This document shows positions 6,741 through 12,594 of a stretch of 15,238 bases of DNA, one piece after another; positions within the stretch are counted from its first letter, which is position 1; the number at the start of each line of letters is the position of its first letter. The DNA is taken from assembly GCA_023386155.1 (NCBI GenBank), contig JAEWKH010000123.1:1-15238 (forward strand), read 5' to 3'. This DNA is from Pseudomonadota bacterium. Its GTDB lineage: Bacteria > Pseudomonadota > Alphaproteobacteria > Rhizobiales > Beijerinckiaceae. Under the pieces are notes generated by a model. That model did not search any database. It saw only the letters and a list, made by a program, of their open reading frames with translations, and was not told where the DNA came from. The translations under genes and the position numbers were made by a program.

Positions 6741-7748
6741 CTACGTACTGAAACCGGCATCCCGGCGGACCAATCCCCGTTCGATGCGATGACGCCACCA
6801 GTCTATCGTCCGGGCCAGGCCATCGTGCAGAGACACACGCGGACGCCATCCCGTTTCACGCGATAAGCGGCTGCTGTCGGAAAGAAGGGCCCGCACCTCG
6901 GAATTGGTGGGCCGAAGGCGTTGAGGATCCTGAACGACATCCTTGCCGCAGTTCGTCGCTTCCACGATCATCTTGAGCAGGTCGGCGACCGTGACGGCCT
7001 TCCCGTTCCCTGCATTGTAAGCCTTGCCGAATTCAACGTCGGCAGACGACCCGATCGCGAGGAAGGCCGCGACAGTGTCCTCGACGAATGTCAGGTCACG
7101 GATGGGAGACGTATCGCCGACCCGGATCTCGGAGCAGTTCGGGTCGAGCGCCTGGCGAATGATGGTTGGAATGATGGCGCGCTCGCTCTGACGGGGGCCG
7201 AAGGTGTTGAACGGCCTGAGGATGGCGACCGGAAGCTCGAAAGATCGGGCAAAGGCCTCCGCCATCATGTCGGCCCCGATCTTCGAGGCCGAGTAAGGCG
7301 ATTGGCCTTGCAGTGGATGCGACTCATCGATCGGCATCGTGATAGCCGTGCCGTAAACCTCGCTGGTCGATGTGTGAACGACGCGCCTGACGCCGAACTC
7401 CCGCGCCGCCTCGAGAACGTTGAGAGTTCCGACGACATTGGTTTCAACGTAGGCATGAGGCGTGGCATAGGATTGCGGGATGGCTATGAGAGCCCCCAGG
7501 TGGAAGACGACCTCATGGCCGCGGACAAGACGGCGCACGAAAGCGGAGTCCCGCAGATCGCCACGCACGATCCGTATCCGGGAGCGCGCCTCGTCGGGAA
7601 TGTCATCCAGCCACCCCTGGCTGTCGAATGAGTTGTAGAGGCTCAGCGCCGTCACCTGGGCCGACTGGCTCAAAAGGGCCTCGGTCAGGTGGGAGCCGAT
7701 GAAACCGTCCGCACCGGTTACAAGAACCTTCGCATCTTCGTATTTCAC
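6741..7748 (-). CDS. LegB-like NAD-dependent NDP-sugar 4,6-dehydratase (SDR family)
   Basis: This is a 335-residue extended SDR enzyme. The NAD-binding motif is TGADGFIGSH (11-20). The catalytic residues are in TSTSEVYG (126-133) and the YxxxK pair Tyr152/Lys156 (PYSASK); RPFNTFGPRQS (178-188) and the late RLRPTNSEV region also fit. The LSLYNSFDSQGWLD segment (36-48) and the HLGALIAIPQSY stretch strongly recall LegB, the UDP- or GDP-GlcNAc 4,6-dehydratase of legionaminic-type pathways, rather than generic GalE or RmlB. The expected product is a 4-keto-6-deoxy sugar for the aminotransferase encoded two genes upstream. Translation starts at GTG (7746-7748), overlapping the stop of the phosphoglycosyl transferase by 4 nt (GTGA), a sign of translational coupling. 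No NeuB-, NeuA- or LegG-like gene is in the window, so a complete nonulosonate route is not shown here. NDP carrier and sugar are inferred. Confidence 0.82.
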   Translation of the reverse strand: MKYEDAKVLVTGADGFIGSHLTEALLSQSAQVTALSLYNSFDSQGWLDDIPDEARSRIRIVRGDLRDSAFVRRLVRGHEVVFHLGALIAIPQSYATPHAYVETNVVGTLNVLEAAREFGVRRVVHTSTSEVYGTAITMPIDESHPLQGQSPYSASKIGADMMAEAFARSFELPVAILRPFNTFGPRQSERAIIPTIIRQALDPNCSEIRVGDTSPIRDLTFVEDTVAAFLAIGSSADVEFGKAYNAGNGKAVTVADLLKMIVEATNCGKDVVQDPQRLRPTNSEVRALLSDSSRLSRETGWRPRVSLHDGLARTIDWWRHRIERGLVRRDAGFST

Positions 7749-8518
7749 GCTTCTGTACTCCGTGTCGTTGCCGCGCTGCGGATCGCCGCAGGGACTTTAG
7801 GCCTGGGCATCAGAATATGCGGGCCCTCGCCCTTCGCGCTGGATATCTGGGCTCTCGGCAGCCTGGGGCCGATCCTGAGAACCGCGAGAACTCCGTAACC
7901 GAGCCAAAGAATGTCCTGGATGAGACTTCGCTGAGAATAATACTGGAGGTCCGTCAGCGCTTTGGCCGGGAAGATCTCCAGGCGGTAGAACTCGCTCGGG
8001 TCCGAGTCGCGCGGATAGAGGGCGCATTCGTTCCTGAAAGCAACCTGGCTTGGACCGAGAATGCCGGGCTTATGGTTAAGCACTTCCGTGAAGCTTCCGG
8101 TGAAGCAGTCTGCGAAGGCAAGGGATTCCGGACGGGGCCCAATGATTGACATGTCTCCCTTGAGAGCGTTCCAGAGCTGCGGCAGCTCGTCGAACTTCGA
8201 TGACGCCAGGAACCGCCCGACCGCCGTCAAGCGCGGGTCTTCCTGCAATGTCAGGGGAGGGCCGCTGGTGCCGCAATCCTTGTAAAACTTGCGGAACTTA
8301 TACATGTAGAAGGGTTTCCCGTACCTTCCAAGGCGGAGCTGCTTGAAGAAGATCGGGCGACCGTCTTCGAGCCAGATCGCCAGGATGATGAGAAGCAGGA
8401 CGGGAGACAGGACCAACAGGCATCCCGCAGAAAACAGAATATCGAATAGGCGGCGCGATGCCTCCGAGAGGGGGTGGGATGAGGTTGAAGAGCGACTATT
8501 ATCATGCGAATTCGGCAT
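7745..8518 (-). CDS. Initiating sugar transferase (short monotopic phosphoglycosyl transferase)
   Basis: This is a 257-residue protein of the bacterial sugar transferase family (PF02397; WcaJ/PglC/ExoY core). It attaches the first sugar-1-phosphate of the repeat unit to undecaprenyl phosphate at the inner membrane. One hydrophobic segment (about 24-50, with the SPVLL turn expected of the re-entrant helix) is followed by RLGRYGKPFYMYKFRK (62-77). The catalytic stretch KFDELPQLWNALKGDMSIIGPRPE (108-131) carries the Asp110-Glu111 dyad, and PGILGPSQVAFRN (151-163) follows. It is the short type without the extra N-terminal membrane domain of WcaJ. The KFRSM usual in the family is KFRKF here. It starts 12 nt after the aminotransferase stop and its own stop overlaps the LegB-like start. 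Sitting between these two genes, its likely substrate is their amino-sugar nucleotide, as for PglC; that is inference. Confidence 0.88.
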   Translation of the reverse strand: MPNSHDNSRSSTSSHPLSEASRRLFDILFSAGCLLVLSPVLLLIILAIWLEDGRPIFFKQLRLGRYGKPFYMYKFRKFYKDCGTSGPPLTLQEDPRLTAVGRFLASSKFDELPQLWNALKGDMSIIGPRPESLAFADCFTGSFTEVLNHKPGILGPSQVAFRNECALYPRDSDPSEFYRLEIFPAKALTDLQYYSQRSLIQDILWLGYGVLAVLRIGPRLPRAQISSAKGEGPHILMPRPKVPAAIRSAATTRSTEA

Positions 8519-8530
8519 CGATCTGTCCCG

Positions 8531-9715
8531 TTAGGAGCGAACTGACTGCGCGAGGGCGCGCGCAACTCGCTGCAAATGCGCAGTGTCAAGACGAGGGAAG
8601 AGAGGCAATGTCAGCTCACGCCTGGCATAGTCTTCCGTTATCGGGAGCTCGAGAGAAGGCCAGCGCTCGCGGTAGTATGAGAAAAGGTGGGCTGGAGGGT
8701 AGTGGATCGTCGTTTGTATTCCTGCCTCTCTCATGGCCTTGATAATGCTTGGTCTATCGGCACCATCCGGAAGAACGACAGGCATGATATGGTAGGACGA
8801 CACACCGTTCTCTTGGAACGGAACCACGACGTCGGGGACCATCTCCTCAAGAAGTGACCGGTACAACTGCGTCAGCTGCCTTCTCTTCTCATTCCAGGCC
8901 TTGAGATGTTTCAGCTGCACGATTCCGATGGCGGCCCTTAACTCGTCCATGCGATAGTTGAAACCCAGCATGACCATGTCGTAGCCAGGATTCGAGCCGG
9001 AGTGACGCTGAAACGTGCCGCTTGTCAGGCCGTGGCCGCGCAATTTCCGCACCTTCTCAAGAAGAGTCCTATCGGATGCGATGATCGCGCCGCCTTCCGC
9101 CGTCGTCATATTCTTGTTGCCATAGAAGCTGAGGGCAGCCGCGACACCGTAGGTCCCGACCTCCTTGAGGCCCGTCGCATGGGCCGCGTCCTCTATGAGG
9201 AGAATGCCTTTCTCGTCGGCAAACTTCTTCCATGCAGGCAAATCGGCGAGGTAGCCGGCATAATGGACAAGAACGATTGCTTTTGTCCTGTCCGTGCACT
9301 TCCTTGCTGCATCGTCGAGCGACATCAACGGAGTGTCGATCGAGGCAATATCCACGAGGACGGGTGTGGCGCCGACATACAGAACGCAGTTGATCGTCGC
9401 CACGAAGGTCAGGGACGGTACGAGCACCTCGTCGCCTGGGCCTATGCCCAATGCGTCGAGAATGAGGTGCAGGCCGGCGGTGCAGGAGTTGACGGCAACC
9501 GTCTCCTCGACACCATGCACTTTTGCAAGCTCCTCCTCGAAGCGCTGGACACGTTCGCCCATCGTTATCCAGCCGCTGTCTATGACCTCGCACAGGGCAT
9601 TCTTTTCCTCGAAGCCTAGCACTGGATCCGCAACGGGAATGAACGAATTGTCAGGAATGGACGTTGATGAAGCCGCGCTATCTTCGATTTCGGAAACGGC
9701 TGCCGTTGCAAGCAT
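8531..9715 (-). CDS. DegT/DnrJ/EryC1-family sugar aminotransferase (PLP-dependent)
   Basis: This is a 394-residue fold-type I PLP enzyme that would transaminate a 4-keto sugar nucleotide. Landmarks: substrate-side start FIPVADPVLGFEE (25-37); GWITMGERVQRFEE (48-61); NSCTAGLHL (76-84), binding the cofactor phosphate; HYAGYLADLP (151-160); EDAAHATG (175-182) with Asp176 contacting the pyridine nitrogen; SFYGNKNMTTAEGG (196-209) with Lys201 as the Schiff-base lysine; and FNYRMDELRAAIG further on. These match the VioA/PglE/LegC-like sugar aminotransferase group, although the exact sugar and stereochemistry cannot be assigned. About 24 extra N-terminal residues rich in Ser and Ala precede the conserved domain, but the start at 9715 has a strong GGGGGGAG 6 nt upstream. 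It lies 50 nt after the nucleotidyltransferase and 12 nt before the phosphoglycosyl transferase, so it sits inside the operon. The expected partner is the LegB-like dehydratase. Confidence 0.88.
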   Translation of the reverse strand: MLATAAVSEIEDSAASSTSIPDNSFIPVADPVLGFEEKNALCEVIDSGWITMGERVQRFEEELAKVHGVEETVAVNSCTAGLHLILDALGIGPGDEVLVPSLTFVATINCVLYVGATPVLVDIASIDTPLMSLDDAARKCTDRTKAIVLVHYAGYLADLPAWKKFADEKGILLIEDAAHATGLKEVGTYGVAAALSFYGNKNMTTAEGGAIIASDRTLLEKVRKLRGHGLTSGTFQRHSGSNPGYDMVMLGFNYRMDELRAAIGIVQLKHLKAWNEKRRQLTQLYRSLLEEMVPDVVVPFQENGVSSYHIMPVVLPDGADRPSIIKAMREAGIQTTIHYPPAHLFSYYRERWPSLELPITEDYARRELTLPLFPRLDTAHLQRVARALAQSVRS

Positions 9716-9721
9716 AGTGAT

Positions 9722-9729
9722 CTCCCCCC
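9722..9729 (-). promoter_or_regulatory. Strong ribosome binding site of the aminotransferase gene
   Basis: The minus strand reads GGGGGGAG, 6 nt before the ATG at 9715. It supports the long N-terminus of the aminotransferase, since the next in-frame Met is about 50 codons further on. Confidence 0.6.
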
Positions 9730-9765
9730 AAAGCCTCTTGTAAAGCTCGATTCCAAGTTCCGGTA

Positions 9766-10482
9766 TCAGCCTGCAATCGCAGCAAGCGACGGAACTTGCT
9801 CATCCCAGTCTATCTCTTGGGCTTTGTGGAAATCCTCTACGCGGCCGATATCGAGCCAGAGGCCCTGGTGCTTGTACGTATGGACGGGAACGCCCCTTTC
9901 CATCATGCAGAAGACAAGGTCATCGAAGCCGAATGGCATGCCCGATGGAATATACCGGAGGACATCCGGCTCCATGCAATACGCCCCCATGCTGACGGAG
10001 TTCGTGAGCGTCGGCTTCTCTCGAAAGCGCGTTACGACTCCATCGACATCGTCAACGACACCGAAGTCCATTTTCGTGACTCTCGTCGTCGTTGCGATCG
10101 TCAGAGGGTGGCCATGGGCGCGGTGAAATGACGTGAACGCATTGAGGCTCAGGTCAGTCAGCACGTCGCCATTCAAGACAAGGAACGTGCAGTCCAGCTT
10201 GTCACGCAGCAGTGCCAACGGGCCGATCGTCCCGAGCGGCTCCGTTTCCTGCGTGTAGGTGATGTTCATCCCCCATTGCCTTCCGTCGCCGCAGACGCTG
10301 CGTATCAGATGCCCCAAATATCCTGTCGTGATATAGATATCCTCGATACCGTTTCGCCTGAGCCATTTCAGGAGCAGTTCTATTACCGGCTTCGCGCCGA
10401 TAGGCATCAGTGGCTTCGGCAGCACGGAAGTGTATGGCCGCAGACGCGTTCCTCTTCCTCCCGATTGAATGACTGCCTTCAT
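9766..10482 (-). CDS. NDP-sugar nucleotidyltransferase (NTP_transferase family)
   Basis: This is a 238-residue sugar-1-phosphate nucleotidyltransferase core without an extra hexapeptide-repeat domain. It activates a sugar-1-phosphate with an NTP. The signature GGRGTRLRPYTSVLPKPLMP (8-27) binds the nucleotide, with Arg13 and Lys23 the expected catalytic residues. LNGDVLTDL (103-111) holds the metal ligand Asp106, VTRFREKP (150-157) is the sugar-binding segment, and LWLDIGRVEDFHKA (208-221) carries the second metal Asp211. The fold is shared by RmlA-, ManC- and PtmE-like enzymes, so the base (G, T or U) and sugar are undecided. The gene leads the minus-strand block, with the 650-bp palindrome-rich spacer upstream and the aminotransferase 50 nt downstream. 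It would logically supply the nucleotide sugar that the dehydratase and aminotransferase convert. The start at 10482 is set by a strong GAGGGAGG 5 nt upstream. Confidence 0.87.
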   Translation of the reverse strand: MKAVIQSGGRGTRLRPYTSVLPKPLMPIGAKPVIELLLKWLRRNGIEDIYITTGYLGHLIRSVCGDGRQWGMNITYTQETEPLGTIGPLALLRDKLDCTFLVLNGDVLTDLSLNAFTSFHRAHGHPLTIATTTRVTKMDFGVVDDVDGVVTRFREKPTLTNSVSMGAYCMEPDVLRYIPSGMPFGFDDLVFCMMERGVPVHTYKHQGLWLDIGRVEDFHKAQEIDWDEQVPSLAAIAG

Positions 10483-10487
10483 CCATG

Positions 10488-10495
10488 CCTCCCTC
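10488..10495 (-). promoter_or_regulatory. Ribosome binding site deciding the nucleotidyltransferase start
   Basis: The minus strand reads GAGGGAGG, 5 nt before the ATG at 10482. Another ATG 4 nt further upstream (10486) is in a different frame, with only 1 nt between it and the site, so 10482 is preferred. The family motif also continues from this start. Confidence 0.6.
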
Positions 10496-10557
10496 AGTTT
10501 GAAGTCAATGTTTTGCTTTCGGCGGATAGAGCTGCTTCATGTCCTAGAACGAAACTG

Positions 10558-10614
10558 CAAATCCAGATTTTGGATTTGACTTGCCTGGCAGCTGAATTTT
10601 CCTAAGCAAAATTC
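10558..10614. promoter_or_regulatory. Cluster of inverted repeats upstream of nucleotidyltransferase operon (operator candidate)
   Basis: Three dyads follow each other. CAAATCCA (10558-10565) and TGGATTTG (10571-10578) are perfect 8-nt arms around GATTT. TGCC and GGCA flank a T at 10582-10590. GAATTTT (10594-10600) and AAAATTC (10608-10614) are perfect 7-nt arms around CCTAAGC. The first and last arm centres are 36 bp apart. They lie 76-132 nt upstream of the start codon, a normal place for operators. No known regulator site is recognised. Confidence 0.4.
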
Positions 10615-10694
10615 GATGCGACCGCGATGTGCCAATTCGCTAAAAGCCAATCAAAAGATAGCATTGCGGGGTGGTCGGGCAAAGCTGAACGCCG

Positions 10695-10728
10695 CTCATA
10701 TTATGAGTTAATCCCTGAGATGGGATTA
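10695..10728. promoter_or_regulatory. Two adjacent perfect dyads (operator candidate)
   Basis: CTCATA-T-TATGAG (10695-10707) is a perfect 13-bp palindrome. One base later, TAATCCC (10709-10715) and GGGATTA (10722-10728) are perfect 7-nt arms around TGAGAT, a 20-bp dyad. Both lie in the AT-rich part of the long spacer, about 215-245 nt before the nucleotidyltransferase start. Dimeric regulator binding is the natural guess; no T-run follows that would make a terminator. Confidence 0.35.
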
Positions 10729-10933
10729 GTGCTTACGATGTATTCGAGATAATAGACCTTAAGATCTTGATCCGATCCATGGCAATTGGGTAGAGGATGC
10801 CACATGTGGATTTGACGCGATAGCCGGCCGAAAAGCATTTCAGCGCTCTATAGGTCTCCTATCTGCAACCAGCCTACAGGAAGCAGCTCGAGCAGCCTGG
10901 CTTCATAGCTCTCCATAGGCCGCGGATAGAGAA

Positions 10934-10952
10934 CCGCTGTCGTGAACAGCGG
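10934..10952. repeat. Perfect 7-bp hairpin in the long spacer
   Basis: CCGCTGT (10934-10940) and ACAGCGG (10946-10952) pair perfectly around CGTGA. It lies about 180 nt beyond the FemAB-like stop on that gene's strand, where it is followed by TTCTCT rather than a real T-run. It may end or protect that transcript, but terminator status is weak. Confidence 0.35.
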
Positions 10953-11077
10953 CTTCCCGAGTCATGATTGCTCTCAATGAAGGAGTGCTTCGCGGTCGGC
11001 TGGAACGATGCGCCGATGCAATTGCTTTGGCGACCTTAACCCTGGCATATCGCAGTTCGAGACGCAGACCTCCATAA

Positions 11078-11098
11078 CCCGGCTGTGGTTCAACCGGG
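11078..11098 (-). terminator. Weak terminator-like hairpin after the FemAB-like gene
   Basis: On the minus strand CCCGG and CCGGG arms flank an 11-nt loop about 35 nt beyond the FemAB-like stop codon, followed by TTAT. The stem is GC-rich but short, and the T-run is poor. Confidence 0.25.
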
Positions 11099-11132
11099 CC
11101 TCAGGAGGGCAACACGCGTCTCGGCAGCGACG

Positions 11133-12161
11133 TTACGGCGCCAGGAACGATCGTGTCAGCGACAGCACGTGCCGCCTCATATTGCGCCCATAAAAATAAA
11201 GCGCCTTGGCCGTGTCCCGGGCCAGCGCGGTCGCGGCTCCACGGGAGAGACGGAACTCCATGAACGGCACTACCTCGCCACCGTACTTCCGCTTGTAGTC
11301 GCCGCCATTTCCCCAATAATGCCATTGCATGCCGCGCTTCTTCCAGTATTGCATGGCATGCCAGTGAAGCGTCTCGTTGGGGCGGACGCCTTGGTGCTCG
11401 CGGAAGCTGGCGTTGCCCCAAAAGAAGGAAACCTTGTTGAAGCCGGGGTAGATACCGGTCGCGATGCATTGCCCGTCTGCGTTTCGCGCTCGCAACAGCA
11501 AGAGATCGCCGGTCGGGTGATAATGCCTGATCAAGGACTCGACCCTGTCCTGCCGGTAGGTAGGCTTCAGGTCCTGTTTGGCGAACACGTCGAGCAGCTG
11601 CTGATAATAGTCTGACGCAAAGCCCGCAGGATCCGCCTCTTCCACAATGACGCCGCTCTTATCGGCTTTCCTGATGCAACGTCGACAAGCGCTGTCCATG
11701 CGGGAGAACAATTGCTCTTCGGACAGGGTCAGATCCGAGCGGAACGTCTGCCCGGTCCTGACCTGGAAACCGAGACCGGCCATCTCTTCCGCGTCCAGGA
11801 GCGGATCGGCTATTTCGAGATGATGGCAGTTCAGGTCATGGAAAACGAAGGGGAGCAGTGCCGAAACGGCGGCGGCTCGCGAGACGCCGGCAGAAAGGTT
11901 GAAGCCCATATAGGGAGTGGTCCAGCCCGGGAACGGGCTGCCCATGATGCTGAAGCCCATTCGTTTAACGATGAGGCCAGTAAAATAGCCAAGCGTCGAG
12001 CCGCCATCCTCAAGCCTGGCAACAACGGGCTCGCCGCCCTGGGTTTCTCGGATGAAATCCAGCCATGCTTTTCGTTGGGAGAACGTCCTGTCCTCGAACG
12101 TGTCGAGCTGGTTCCAGTCAACGAGAGCATAAGGCACTCTTGTAAACTTCATTGGCCCCAT
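11133..12161 (-). CDS. FemAB/GNAT-type acyl- or aminoacyltransferase
   Basis: This protein of about 342 residues has the double-GNAT build of FemAB-like transferases (PF13480-type). The middle part has a basic CRRCIRKADKSGVIVEE segment, typical of the region before the second GNAT domain. The C-terminal half carries the diagnostic WGNGGDYKRKYGGE, which matches the family's conserved GxxxxKxxFG pattern, and PNETLHWHAMQYWKKRG. Classical FemX/FemAB proteins add amino acids from aminoacyl-tRNA to peptidoglycan precursors; homologues in EPS loci are thought to acylate sugars. Here a free 4-amino group from the aminotransferase pathway is an attractive acceptor, by inference. The start is uncertain: ATG at 12161 is taken, with TTG at 12170 (AGGGG 4 nt upstream) or ATG at 12152 (GGGG 3 nt upstream) possible. 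It is separated from the rest of the minus-strand block by 650 bp and is divergent from the AsnB gene. No signal peptide or membrane helix is seen, so it is cytoplasmic. Confidence 0.75.
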   Translation of the reverse strand: MGPMKFTRVPYALVDWNQLDTFEDRTFSQRKAWLDFIRETQGGEPVVARLEDGGSTLGYFTGLIVKRMGFSIMGSPFPGWTTPYMGFNLSAGVSRAAAVSALLPFVFHDLNCHHLEIADPLLDAEEMAGLGFQVRTGQTFRSDLTLSEEQLFSRMDSACRRCIRKADKSGVIVEEADPAGFASDYYQQLLDVFAKQDLKPTYRQDRVESLIRHYHPTGDLLLLRARNADGQCIATGIYPGFNKVSFFWGNASFREHQGVRPNETLHWHAMQYWKKRGMQWHYWGNGGDYKRKYGGEVVPFMEFRLSRGAATALARDTAKALYFYGRNMRRHVLSLTRSFLAP

Positions 12162-12594
12162 CAAAATCAAAATGCCCCTATGCCTGTGATAGGTGCATGC
12201 GCCTCGTCATGGGCCATTACTAATCCTCGAATCTCGCCTTGGTCTAGTTGCGTTCCGGCGCGACTACACCAAATGCTCATGACCTACATCCAATGATCTG
12301 GATTTCAGGGTGCCTGATGGCACCAGCGTCCGGGGCTCGAGGCGACCGGCTATCGAAATTCCGGCATGGGATCTGGAAAGGGAGAGAGCGACGAATGGCG
12401 GGCCTCGACGGAGGTACTCCCATTTGCGTATATCTAGCTAGAATGAGCCGCCGTTCTCCCGCGCTATGATGATATTGTAGCTTTGCTTCGGGCGACGTTC
12501 AGCTCGGCCCCGGGCAAGGTGCGAGCTTGCGCCTCACGCGCAGGGCGCTCGCATACAGATCGCGTCGGGTTCAGAGCCATTCCAAGGGAATATT
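12162..12594. other. Divergent spacer between FemAB-like and AsnB-like genes
   Basis: This stretch of about 430 bp must hold the promoters of both divergent units. The short frames in it match nothing known. The part around 12420-12480 is AT-rich and offers possible -10 hexamers for the plus strand (TAGAAT near 12439, TATGAT near 12465), without good -35 partners. An AGGGA 5 nt before the AsnB-like ATG is the only clear signal. I see no repeat or RNA gene. Confidence 0.55.

Larger units (their letters stand above)
10483..11132. other. Long intergenic region, palindrome-rich, no credible gene
   Basis: This 650-bp gap splits the minus-strand genes between the FemAB-like stop and the nucleotidyltransferase start. 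No frame over 60 codons lies wholly within 10606-11007 on either strand, and the short ones touching the ends match nothing I know. The segment is visibly more AT-rich than the genes. It holds several exact dyads (10558-10578, 10594-10614, 10695-10707, 10709-10728, 10800-10809, 10934-10952), listed separately where useful. It is the expected place for the promoter and regulation of the seven-gene block. I could not find a convincing paired -35/-10. Confidence 0.65.

Noticed and set aside
6921..7631. 236-codon plus-strand open frame opposite the LegB-like gene
   Set aside because: Antisense shadow; the opposite frame carries an intact SDR motif set.
10709..10728. 20-bp dyad considered as a lux-type quorum-sensing box
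   Set aside because: The length fits, but the arms (TAATCCC/GGGATTA) lack the usual CTG...CAG core, and no luxR/luxI gene is in the window.
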